A program made the position numbers and the translations under genes. A stretch of 64,000 nucleotides of DNA, from NCBI GenBank assembly GCA_047608075.1, contig JBLKRX010000013.1:62001-126000 (forward strand). The letters are read 5' to 3'. Source of the stretch: Ferdinandcohnia humi_A. Lineage in GTDB: Bacteria > Bacillota > Bacilli > Bacillales > Bacillaceae_L. This document shows, one piece after another, positions 34,805 to 42,029 of this stretch; position 1 is the stretch's first letter, and the number at the start of each line of letters is the position of its first letter. The notes under the pieces were generated by a model. It had not been told where the DNA came from, ran no database searches, and was given only the letters and a program-made list of their open reading frames with translations.

Positions 34805-36376
34805 GTGGCAGTGAGTAGAAATGTAACAGTCATTCCGGCAATTAAACGAGTCGGAAATAATAAAAATAGTGAAAGCAAACCCAAAATACGAGTGGCTGCT
34901 TACTGCCGTGTTTCAACGGATAGTGAAGAGCAGGCTTCAAGTTATGAAATTCAGATTGAACATTATACAAACTATATTAAGAAGAACAAGGAATGGGAAT
35001 TGGCAGGTATTTTTGCGGATGACGGTATCACAGGTACAAATACCAAGAAGCGTGAAGAGTTTAACCGCATGATTGAAGAGTGCATGGCAGGAAATATTGA
35101 TATGATCATCACAAAATCCATCAGCCGATTTGCCAGAAACACGTTGGACTGCCTTAAATATATCCGGCAGTTAAAGGATAAAAACATCGCTGTTTTCTTC
35201 GAGAAAGAGAATATCAATACCATGGATTCCAAGGGTGAAGTCCTACTAACCATTATGGCTTCCCTTGCCCAACAGGAAAGTCAATCCTTAAGCCAGAACG
35301 TTAAGCTAGGCATTCAGTATCGATATCAACAAGGTGAGGTTCAGGTCAACCACAAGCGTTTCCTTGGATACACCAAGGACGAAAACAAACAACTAGTCAT
35401 TGACCCAGAGGGTGCTGAGGTTGTTAAACGGATTTACAGGGAGTACCTAGAGGGAGCCAGCCTTTTACAAATAGCAAGAGGACTAGAAGCAGACGGTATT
35501 CTAACAGCGGCAGGCAAAGCCAAATGGAGACCAGAAACACTGAAAAAGATACTGCAGAATGAAAAATACATCGGTGATGCCCTTCTACAAAAAACATATA
35601 CGGTTGATTTCCTTTCTAAAAAGCGAGTCAAGAATAACGGCATCGTTCCCCAGTATTATGTAGAAAACAGCCATGAGCCGATTATTCCAAGGGAGCTTTT
35701 TATGCAAGTTCAAGAAGAGATGGTTCGGAGATCCAACCTGCGTGGTGGGAAGGGCGGTAAAAAGAGAGTCTATAGCAGCAAGTATGCTTTATCGAGTATT
35801 GTGTACTGCAGTCACTGCGGCGATATTTACCGACGGGTACATTGGAATAACCGAGGTTACAAGTCTATTGTTTGGAGATGCGTCAGCCGATTGGAGGAAA
35901 AAGGGTCTGAATGCATGGCCCCTACCATAAACGAGGAAACATTGCAGACAACAGTGGTCAAGGCCATTAACGAACTTTTGGCTAACAAAGAACCCTTCCT
36001 CTCAACCTTGCAGAAAAACATAGCTACTGTATTTAATGAAGAAAATGATAATGCCACCAATGATATTGATAGCAAATTGGAAGAATTACAGCAACAGCTT
36101 CTTATCCAAGCAAAGTCCAAGAATGACTATGAAGATGTGGCTGATGAAATTTACCGTCTTCGGGAACTGAAGCAAAATGCACTGGTTGAAAATGCAGAGC
36201 GAGAAGGAAAAAGGCAACGAATCGCAGAATTGACAGATTTCTTAAATGAACAACCCTGCGAGTTGGAGGAATATGATGAGCAGCTAGTAAGGAGGCTTAT
36301 TGAAAAGGTTACAGTTCACGATGAAAGAATTGAGGTGGAATTTAAGTCAGGCATTAGTATAGAAATTGAAAACTAA
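34805..36376 (+). CDS. Large serine recombinase 2
   Basis: 523 residues. Catalytic Ser in 'AYCRVSTDSEEQASS', 'MIITKSISRFARNTLDCLKY', recombinase domain with 'LGYTKDENKQLVIDPEGAEVV' and 'ILQNEKYIGDALLQKTY', zinc ribbon ('YCSHCGDIYRR', 'WRCVSR', 'CMAP'), then a coiled coil (about 415-470). GTG start with GAGGTG upstream. It is similar in plan to recombinase 1 but clearly divergent in sequence, so the pair are old paralogues with perhaps separate roles. Confidence 0.92.
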   Translation: MAVSRNVTVIPAIKRVGNNKNSESKPKIRVAAYCRVSTDSEEQASSYEIQIEHYTNYIKKNKEWELAGIFADDGITGTNTKKREEFNRMIEECMAGNIDMIITKSISRFARNTLDCLKYIRQLKDKNIAVFFEKENINTMDSKGEVLLTIMASLAQQESQSLSQNVKLGIQYRYQQGEVQVNHKRFLGYTKDENKQLVIDPEGAEVVKRIYREYLEGASLLQIARGLEADGILTAAGKAKWRPETLKKILQNEKYIGDALLQKTYTVDFLSKKRVKNNGIVPQYYVENSHEPIIPRELFMQVQEEMVRRSNLRGGKGGKKRVYSSKYALSSIVYCSHCGDIYRRVHWNNRGYKSIVWRCVSRLEEKGSECMAPTINEETLQTTVVKAINELLANKEPFLSTLQKNIATVFNEENDNATNDIDSKLEELQQQLLIQAKSKNDYEDVADEIYRLRELKQNALVENAEREGKRQRIAELTDFLNEQPCELEEYDEQLVRRLIEKVTVHDERIEVEFKSGISIEIEN

Positions 36377-36397
36377 AAAAATGTTAATAGGATATAA

Positions 36398-36425
36398 CAC
36401 CTTGCTGAAATGCAGGGTGTTTTTC
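36398..36425 (+). terminator. Terminator after the recombinases
   Basis: ACACCTTGC (36400-36408) and GCAGGGTGT (36413-36421, approximate) form a stem with one G-U pair, followed by TTTTT. It isolates the recombinase triplet from the cargo operon. Confidence 0.75.
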
Positions 36426-36445
36426 GTATGTATGTTGATGAGTCA

Positions 36446-36498
36446 ATACAAATTAGTTTATTAGTATTTACAAAATACAAATTAGTGGTATAATTTGT
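36446..36498 (+). promoter_or_regulatory. Cargo-operon promoter with palindromic operator
   Basis: A sigma-A-type promoter: TTTACA (36467-36472), 16 bases, TATAAT (36489-36494). A perfect inverted repeat ACAAATTA/TAATTTGT (36477-36484 and 36491-36498) covers the -10. The same ATACAAATTAGT occurs at 36446-36457 and 36475-36486, giving a second half-site 29 bp upstream. This is a repressor-type layout. Confidence 0.7.
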
Positions 36499-36523
36499 AA
36501 TAGAGTAAATAGCGGAGGTGTAA

Positions 36524-37048
36524 ATGGTGAATAAGAGCGTTACCTTTACAATTGATGCAGATGTGTATGAGAAGTTCTGCATCGCATTGAATTTAACGAA
36601 TGAAACACATGATGCTGCAGTGGAAAGCTGTATGCGCTGGTATATTGCAAAAACCTTTGAAAAAGCATCACAAGCCTATAATCCAAAAACAGTAGCTAGG
36701 CAGAATGAAGATACAAACAAAGATTTTTACGGAAAAGCAAATCAACGAATCCCAGTATGGGCTGTTAAGCCGAATCAATACAACCATAAAATCATCAGTG
36801 CTTACTTTAAAGCAGTTGCCACCACAGGTCGTGCTACCATAGATATGATGGAACGTTTATGCAGTGACGAAAACAACCCTGAACTGTATGTGCCTACTTT
36901 TAAGAATAATTACTCACAGATGAAGTTGGATGGACCTAAGAGCCACGGTAAAGTATTTGAGGATGACGGTGAAACGGTAACAATTTGGCACGAGGTTGAA
37001 GATACACTTATGAAATACAAATCAAGTTTTTATAACGAAGAGGTGTAG
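36524..37048 (+). CDS. Predicted ribbon-helix-helix protein, possible autorepressor of the cargo operon
   Basis: 174 residues, not a family I can name. The first 45 residues ('KSVTFTIDADVYEKFCIALN', then a helix with 'HDAAVESCMRWYIAKTF') have the strand-helix-helix form of ribbon-helix-helix DNA-binding domains. The middle has 'QYNHKIISAYFKAVATTGRATIDMMERLC' and the end 'KSHGKVFEDDGETVTIWHEVEDTLMKYK', perhaps an effector or ligand domain. GGAGGTG precedes the ATG. It heads the operon just after a palindromic operator, so autorepression is a reasonable inference. The HNH gene starts 2 bases after its stop. Confidence 0.6.
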   Translation: MVNKSVTFTIDADVYEKFCIALNLTNETHDAAVESCMRWYIAKTFEKASQAYNPKTVARQNEDTNKDFYGKANQRIPVWAVKPNQYNHKIISAYFKAVATTGRATIDMMERLCSDENNPELYVPTFKNNYSQMKLDGPKSHGKVFEDDGETVTIWHEVEDTLMKYKSSFYNEEV

Positions 37049-37050
37049 CG

Positions 37051-37809
37051 ATGATAACTATAGATATGAAATTTTTTAATGTGTACTATTTTTGTCATCT
37101 TGCTAATGAAAGTATGGGGAAGTTTGAATACTTAACCACTAATGCTGAATTTACGGAACGGCAGTTTGAAATAGAGCCAGAAGAGTTTCCGAAAGTATCT
37201 GTATTGAGGGAATATTGTTCATGGCTTATTGAAAGGGTTTTTTATGAGCAGGCGAATCATATCGCAAATTCAGGAGAAATTGTTGACTTTAATCCTATCT
37301 CTTGGATTAATCAAGCTATTCTAAAATATAGAGGGACAGACATTTCTTTGAGCAATGATTTTAAAGTTGACCATGAGGATTATCTGGAAACATACAATGA
37401 ATATATAGAATACCTTAATAGATATGAAGATGGGATGTTTGATGGTGTCATCTATGATATTGCTATTGAAGTTGAATATATCTTGTTTCAAAACAGAGAT
37501 TTCCTACTAAGATTTAATAATCAGCAGGCTGTTGCATTTGAGGACAACCCAAGAAAAAGAGTGTATATTCCAGAGTGGGTAAAGCGTGCAGCACTGTTTA
37601 GGGACAAAGGTCGTTGTGTTTTCTGTAAAAGGGATTTAACTGGATTATATTCATTGTTAGAAGATAATGAAAAACATTTTGACCATATTGTATCATTAAA
37701 TGAGGGCGGAATAAATGACGTGTGTAACATTCAATTATCATGTCAAGATTGTAATTTAAAAAAATCAGATAGTAGTAAAACAAGCACATTGTATCAAAGT
37801 GCGTATTGA
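37051..37809 (+). CDS. HNH endonuclease
   Basis: 252 residues. The C-terminal third is a clear HNH domain: 'FRDKGRCVFCKRDL' (C189, C192), 'HFDHIVSLNEGGINDVCNIQLSCQDCN' in which D211-H212 are the catalytic pair, and 'CQDC' completes the zinc site. The N-terminal 165 residues have no family I recognise and may be the specificity part. GAGGTG lies before the ATG, and the gene nearly abuts the ribbon-helix-helix gene. With the DUF262 protein downstream it looks like part of a DNA-targeting defence operon. Confidence 0.8.
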   Translation: MITIDMKFFNVYYFCHLANESMGKFEYLTTNAEFTERQFEIEPEEFPKVSVLREYCSWLIERVFYEQANHIANSGEIVDFNPISWINQAILKYRGTDISLSNDFKVDHEDYLETYNEYIEYLNRYEDGMFDGVIYDIAIEVEYILFQNRDFLLRFNNQQAVAFEDNPRKRVYIPEWVKRAALFRDKGRCVFCKRDLTGLYSLLEDNEKHFDHIVSLNEGGINDVCNIQLSCQDCNLKKSDSSKTSTLYQSAY

Positions 37810-37877
37810 ATATCGATAGAAACAATGTTATGTAGAAACAACGGAAAACTACCTAAATATAGTTAGGAGGAATCACG

Positions 37878-39569
37878 ATGAGTAAGCTGATTGATGATAG
37901 CATAACGATATACGAGGCATTGCAAAATATCAAAAACGGAAAGTTTGTTATGCCGGCATTTCAAAGACAGTATGTTTGGAGCATGGAGCAAATAGAAAAG
38001 CTGTGGGACTCTATTCTGCTTGATTACCCAATTGCCACATTCTTGTTCTGGCATGTGGATGATGACAACGTGACCTGGGATACATACTTCTGCAACTTCC
38101 TGTCTGAGGTAACCTTTGATAGCAGAAAACAGGCAGACAGTGTAAATTATGAACTAAGTAATATTGATGTAAAGATTACAGATACAGCAGTACTTGATGG
38201 CCAACAGAGATTAACATCCCTGTTCCTATCTCTTTTGGGAAAAGCATATATTCGTCAGAAATTCGCAAGAAGAAATAATAACGGTGGATTGGTTACAAAA
38301 TTACTGATTGAACTGAATAAGAATAAGCTGACTGTTGATGAAGAGGAATACAATAGTAAAAAGTATGATATCAAGTTCAGTGAGAAAGTTGGTAAGCTAA
38401 GTCCGACACAGTTTGAAATTAAAAACATCCTAGATAAGAAATTTCAGGATGAAACAACAAGACCACAAGCTATAGAGGCTACCATAGTTAATGTTCCCGC
38501 AGATAGCAAAGAGTATGCAAGGGAAATCCTGAATAAACTTTACAATAAAATATTTGTGGAAAAGCTGATTCGCTTTACGGAAATCCAGGATATGAAGCAG
38601 GACGACGCTCTGGAAATGTTCGTAAGATTTAACAGTGGTGGTAAAGCGCTGCGCAAGTCTGAAATAACGATGTCTATTCTTGAGGCTTACTGGCCAAGTG
38701 CTAAGACTGAGTTTGGGAAACTGCTTACTAATTCCTATGCCGGTTTTGGATCTGATTTTATTATCCGCTCTGCTCTTATGCTTTATGGTGATGTTGTTAA
38801 ATCTAATATTAGTAAGCAGATAGCAGAGGAACTTAAGAATAACTGGAATGAATTCAAAAAGGCATTTAAAACCTTGGAAATTGTGCTAAAAGGAATGAAG
38901 ATTGAGGTCAGCCGCTTTTCAAGTAGCTGGAACGTACTTCTTCCAATTGTCTATTTCATTTATTACAATCCTGATTATAATAACAATCTTGAGGGTATCC
39001 GTGCCTACTTGGTTAGAGCAGTGCTGTTCACGTATTTCCAATCTGGCACAACAGGGAAACTGCAGCAAATGAAGAGCAACATCAACAGCAATGATCAAGA
39101 AATCACGGTTGATATGCTTGAACAGATGAATGACCTCAGAGTAACAGATGGAAAAATTGAAGACATTCTGAATGCAGAAAAGGGAAGCAGAGTTGCAGGA
39201 GAGGCTTTATACTATTTGAGCCTTGATTGGAGAAATAAGAATTTCAAGTATGAACAAGACCATCTCCATCCGTTTGACAGATTTGATGGCAGTAAGCCGA
39301 TATCCGTTTCTATGGAAGATTGGAGACGATGGAGGGGCAACCGTAATAGACTTTCGAATTTACAACTTCTCGAAGGTAGAAGTAACGGCAGTAAAAAAGA
39401 TATGCGTCTGGCGGATTACTACAATGATATGAACGATGAGCAAAAAGCAGAATTCTGTAAGCAGGCGATGATTCCACAAGATGTTTCACTTGAAATAGAG
39501 GACTTCGAAAAGTTTTATGAAGCAAGAAAAGCAATTCTTACAGAAAGGATACGTGAGTTGTTAGGGTAA
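37878..39569 (+). CDS. DUF262/DUF1524 (GmrSD-like) restriction protein
   Basis: 563 residues. N-terminal DUF262: 'MPAFQRQYVWSMEQIEKLWDSI' (from residue 24) and the ParB-like motif 'DGQQRLTSLFLSLLG' (from 107), then 'MFVRFNSGGKALRKSEI'. C-terminal DUF1524-type HNH: 'DHLHPFDRF' (D461, H462, H464) and 'RNRLSNLQLLEGRSNGSKKD'. The same domain pair is found in GmrSD and SspE/BrxU-type nucleases that cut modified DNA using NTP. TTAGGAGG precedes the ATG, within a small CCTAA/TTAGG hairpin. All key motifs look intact. Confidence 0.85.
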   Translation: MSKLIDDSITIYEALQNIKNGKFVMPAFQRQYVWSMEQIEKLWDSILLDYPIATFLFWHVDDDNVTWDTYFCNFLSEVTFDSRKQADSVNYELSNIDVKITDTAVLDGQQRLTSLFLSLLGKAYIRQKFARRNNNGGLVTKLLIELNKNKLTVDEEEYNSKKYDIKFSEKVGKLSPTQFEIKNILDKKFQDETTRPQAIEATIVNVPADSKEYAREILNKLYNKIFVEKLIRFTEIQDMKQDDALEMFVRFNSGGKALRKSEITMSILEAYWPSAKTEFGKLLTNSYAGFGSDFIIRSALMLYGDVVKSNISKQIAEELKNNWNEFKKAFKTLEIVLKGMKIEVSRFSSSWNVLLPIVYFIYYNPDYNNNLEGIRAYLVRAVLFTYFQSGTTGKLQQMKSNINSNDQEITVDMLEQMNDLRVTDGKIEDILNAEKGSRVAGEALYYLSLDWRNKNFKYEQDHLHPFDRFDGSKPISVSMEDWRRWRGNRNRLSNLQLLEGRSNGSKKDMRLADYYNDMNDEQKAEFCKQAMIPQDVSLEIEDFEKFYEARKAILTERIRELLG

Positions 39570-39610
39570 TACCTTTGCTCCAAGTTAGTGAAAAGCTTGA
39601 GGTGGTTTAA

Positions 39611-40447
39611 ATGCTAAGTATTGAGGAATACATTGCGCGAAGAAAAAAAGAAGATAAACTCAATGAATTTGACATTGATGCTCGTACTCATAATATGAAA
39701 ATCTGTGTTGATTATGTATTCGAGTATTTTAATAACTATCTGAATATTACGGAGGCTGAAGAAAAAACAGTACTCCATAATGAAAAGCTAGAGAAGTATC
39801 GAAATCAGCTTAGGGAGTATGATCCTGAAGTTCGAGAATGGGTTGTTGGCATTTACAATGAATATGGAAAGCAAATACACAAACACATTGGAAATATTAT
39901 GAAGGGGAATGAATTTTTCTTTCTGTATAATACTGATAGTGAATTTAGAAATGCTTCCTATGATTGCTATTCACAGCTCATTAAAAGGTTACCGTTTCTT
40001 AAGGACCAAACAGAGATGCTTTTTCTTTTTATAAAAGACTATCATAGGGTAGAAAGCGAGCAAAGGTTTAATTACGGAATACCATCAATAACAGAAGAAA
40101 TAACTGATTGGATTGATAAAACCTGGGCAAAGTATCAGGTTAATCTTCTTGCCTTTGCCTATAGTTGGATAAATAGTTTTTATGACAACGAGGATGTTTG
40201 GCCATCAACACATAGAAAGAAGAGCCAATATATTTGGAGGAAGTACGACTACGATTATAAGCAGAAAAGTAACCTCTTTAACCTTGATTCACTATATAGG
40301 AAGATGCCGAAAAAATCCTTCACTAAAGGAAGAAAGCAAGAATTTGAAATACTGTTAATGTATTATTGGCTACACGATATGGATGGCGATAGTGATTATT
40401 GGCAGGAGTATTTAGAAGTAGTTTTGCCGGCTTTAAAAAAGGAATAG
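39611..40447 (+). CDS. Unrecognised cargo-operon protein
   Basis: 278 residues, soluble, rich in aromatic and charged residues, predicted mostly helical; no signal, membrane segment or motif that I recognise. Examples: 'LSIEEYIARRKKEDKLNEFD' at the start, 'QIHKHIGNIMKGNEFFFLYN' and 'KTWAKYQVNLLAFAYSWINS'. AGGTGG precedes the ATG. It lies 41 bases after the DUF262 gene and 18 before the next, so it shares the transcript and likely the task, for example as a partner or regulator of the nuclease. Function unknown. Confidence 0.65.
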   Translation: MLSIEEYIARRKKEDKLNEFDIDARTHNMKICVDYVFEYFNNYLNITEAEEKTVLHNEKLEKYRNQLREYDPEVREWVVGIYNEYGKQIHKHIGNIMKGNEFFFLYNTDSEFRNASYDCYSQLIKRLPFLKDQTEMLFLFIKDYHRVESEQRFNYGIPSITEEITDWIDKTWAKYQVNLLAFAYSWINSFYDNEDVWPSTHRKKSQYIWRKYDYDYKQKSNLFNLDSLYRKMPKKSFTKGRKQEFEILLMYYWLHDMDGDSDYWQEYLEVVLPALKKE

Positions 40448-40465
40448 TATAGGGGGTCAAAAGCT

Positions 40466-41077
40466 ATGGAAGATAAAATTATATATCGATTAGACGATGA
40501 TATTTCCTTTCGTAAATGCAGTTTACATGATGAGTCAAAGGTAAAACATGGAGATTGTACAAATTATTATACGAAAGAGATCAGCTGGAAGGATTATTAT
40601 TTTTGTAATCAAGATGGTATTCATTTACATTGTTCTAAGCATCCCGAAATTGAAATGGATATTGATAATGAATACAGCGAAGTAGGACTTGTCTGTCCAA
40701 AGTGCCAAAAAAGAATAGAAATTGGTAGCCTTAAATCAGTTTATTCACGATGCCAAAAGTTACTGAATATTGAACTGTTTAAGGATGCAAAGCTTATTAG
40801 GTTAGATGATTGGTATATTCCAGAGGTAAAGGAAAAAATCAAACCAGATCCTGACTATTGGATAAATACCAATGTCAAAACAGATAAGGATGGAAATACT
40901 ATAGTAGTGCTTTATATAGGATACAAAGGAAGTAAGGATAAAGTACAGTTCTTTATAAAGCCTGAAAAGGGACAACTTTCAAGTGATCACAAGGATATGG
41001 ATCCAACAAAGGTTCTTTCAAAAATTGTAGTTACATTAAAAAATCGCACCTTATCGCAAGAATACGAAGATGAGTAA
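40466..41077 (+). CDS. Unrecognised protein with putative zinc knuckle
   Basis: 203 residues. Cys and His pairs in the first half ('YYFCNQDGIHLHCSKHPEIE' and 'LVCPKCQKRIEIG') suggest one zinc-binding site; the second half is a beta-rich domain ('TIVVLYIGYKGSKDKVQFFIKP'). AGGGGG precedes the ATG at 40466. Close spacing (18 bases) to the previous gene indicates the same operon. I know of no family or function. Confidence 0.65.
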   Translation: MEDKIIYRLDDDISFRKCSLHDESKVKHGDCTNYYTKEISWKDYYFCNQDGIHLHCSKHPEIEMDIDNEYSEVGLVCPKCQKRIEIGSLKSVYSRCQKLLNIELFKDAKLIRLDDWYIPEVKEKIKPDPDYWINTNVKTDKDGNTIVVLYIGYKGSKDKVQFFIKPEKGQLSSDHKDMDPTKVLSKIVVTLKNRTLSQEYEDE

Positions 41078-41120
41078 ACAACCCTATTAGGGGATTATGA
41101 GATTCATAACCAATTTTGAC

Positions 41121-41264
41121 AAGTGCGAGTACATAAGAAGAATACAGTACAAAGAACTTCAAGACCATCTACATCTGTTTGACAGATTGACGATGAATCA
41201 TTGGTTAAAACCAGATATGGATTTTAGTGATATAGGTTTAATACTGATAAATAGGAATTTGTAA
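41121..41264 (+). pseudogene. Fragment of a second DUF1524-type HNH domain
   Basis: Reading from 41121 to the stop at 41262 gives 47 codons without a start. It includes 'KELQDHLHLFDRLT' and then 'DIGLILINRNL'. This matches the HNH part of the DUF262 protein ('EQDHLHPFDRFD'), and the DNA is nearly identical over about 25 bases at 39251-39280 and 41157-41186. The piece is a leftover of a related nuclease gene. Confidence 0.6.
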
Positions 41265-41284
41265 ATAACGAAAGGATGATGTAT

Positions 41285-41503
41285 ATGGTAATTTACACTA
41301 CTAACGAATGGAAGGGTTATGGTAAGCAGAATTATTATTGGAACGAGTATAGACTTGAAGGAAACGAAGTTGTTAAGTACAAGTGTCACAGGCAGAAGTT
41401 CTTTGACGGTGACGAAAACAACTGGGACGAAGACGAGCGAATTGAAGAATCTTGGGCAATCGATGACCCTAACATGCCAGACTGGCTGAAACAGTATATA
41501 TAA
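41285..41503 (+). CDS. Small acidic protein at the end of the cargo
   Basis: 72 residues from ATG 41285, the start with correct spacing from GAAAGG (41270-41275); ATGs at 41276 and 41279 are too close. A basic-aromatic first half ('EWKGYGKQNYYWNEYRLEGN') is followed by a very acidic second half ('DGDENNWDEDERIEESWAID'). It could be a DNA-mimic or immunity-type partner, but this is a guess. No family recognised. Confidence 0.55.
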   Translation: MVIYTTNEWKGYGKQNYYWNEYRLEGNEVVKYKCHRQKFFDGDENNWDEDERIEESWAIDDPNMPDWLKQYI

Positions 41504-41675
41504 GGAATGTGATAATATGACGATATGAATTCGTTGGATTTTGAAGATGGATTTATCTATTTATATTTCTTTAAAAGGAAAACAGGATTTATCGGATGAG
41601 CATATTGCATTCCTTTTTAAGTAGATGTCTGGGCTGATTTGGAAATAATATGAGTGAGATAAATTCCAATTTGCT

Positions 41676-41865
41676 GATGAATTTATGAGCCTTATGTGTT
41701 TTGTTACGGATACAGTGGATATGTTCCCGCCTACCGATAGTGCCAAAAATGCCTTGGATATGTTTCCGAGAACGGACACACTCTAATGACATTCATTCTG
41801 TCCTCTCGAGCCACTGTGAAGCGGTGGCACACCTTGTTTTACAATCATAATATTTTATTCACAAA
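41676..41865 (+). pseudogene. Degraded C-terminus of an RlmD/TrmA-type rRNA methyltransferase
   Basis: Reading in one frame from 41676 gives 'DEFMSLMC', then 'VDMFPPTDSAKNALDMFPRTD', and after a one-base shift near 41778 'HTLMTFILSSRATVK'. RlmD/TrmA enzymes end in a D-M-F-P-x-T-x-H motif followed by a hydrophobic strand and SR. Here the motif is doubled: TGGATATGTTYCCG occurs at 41716 and 41755, 39 bp apart and in frame. No start, catalytic Cys or SAM-binding region remains. Perhaps the scar of integration into an rlmD-like target. Confidence 0.45.
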
Positions 41866-41870
41866 TATTA

Positions 41871-41911
41871 AATGCTTATCAAATTATTTTGCGATTTGAT
41901 AGGCATTTTTT
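41871..41911. terminator. Bidirectional terminator at the right border
   Basis: AATGCTTATCAAAT (41871-41884) pairs with ATTTGATAGGCATT (41894-41907) with one G-U, followed by TTTTT; on the other strand an A/T-rich run also follows. It closes the mobile segment. Confidence 0.88.
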
Positions 41912-42029
41912 GTATTAGCTTTGAAGTTAGAAGATTATACAATCGAAAGAATGGTGCTGAATATTGGTAATTTGGACTACCGAGAATCCATATATATAGG
42001 AAGGAGATGTATTATAAAGGAGGGACGAT

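Larger units (their letters stand above)
1830..41870 (+). mobile_element. Integrated prophage plus cargo island (ends approximate)
   Basis: A contiguous siphovirus gene set (replication, packaging, head, tail, lysis) on the plus strand, followed by three serine-recombinase genes and a defence-like cargo operon. The phage part looks visibly richer in G+C than the flanks: one hand-counted 60-base sample at 17041 has 26 G+C, one at 58561 has 18. The ends are not proven. The left end lies somewhere between 1830 and 2090. The right end is either just after the recombinases (about 36.4 kb) or at the methyltransferase scar (41.7-41.87 kb). I could find no convincing att duplication by eye. Confidence 0.85.
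41504..42029. other. Right border region without intact genes
   Basis: Apart from the methyltransferase remnant and the terminator at 41871-41911, I see no intact gene. AAGGAG (42000-42005) and AAAGGAGG (42016-42023) precede the DUF2935 gene. The ORFs on the minus strand here have no ribosome site and mirror the remnant. Confidence 0.5.

Noticed and set aside
41561..41792. Minus-strand frames in the right border
   Set aside because: They mirror the methyltransferase remnant and have no ribosome sites.
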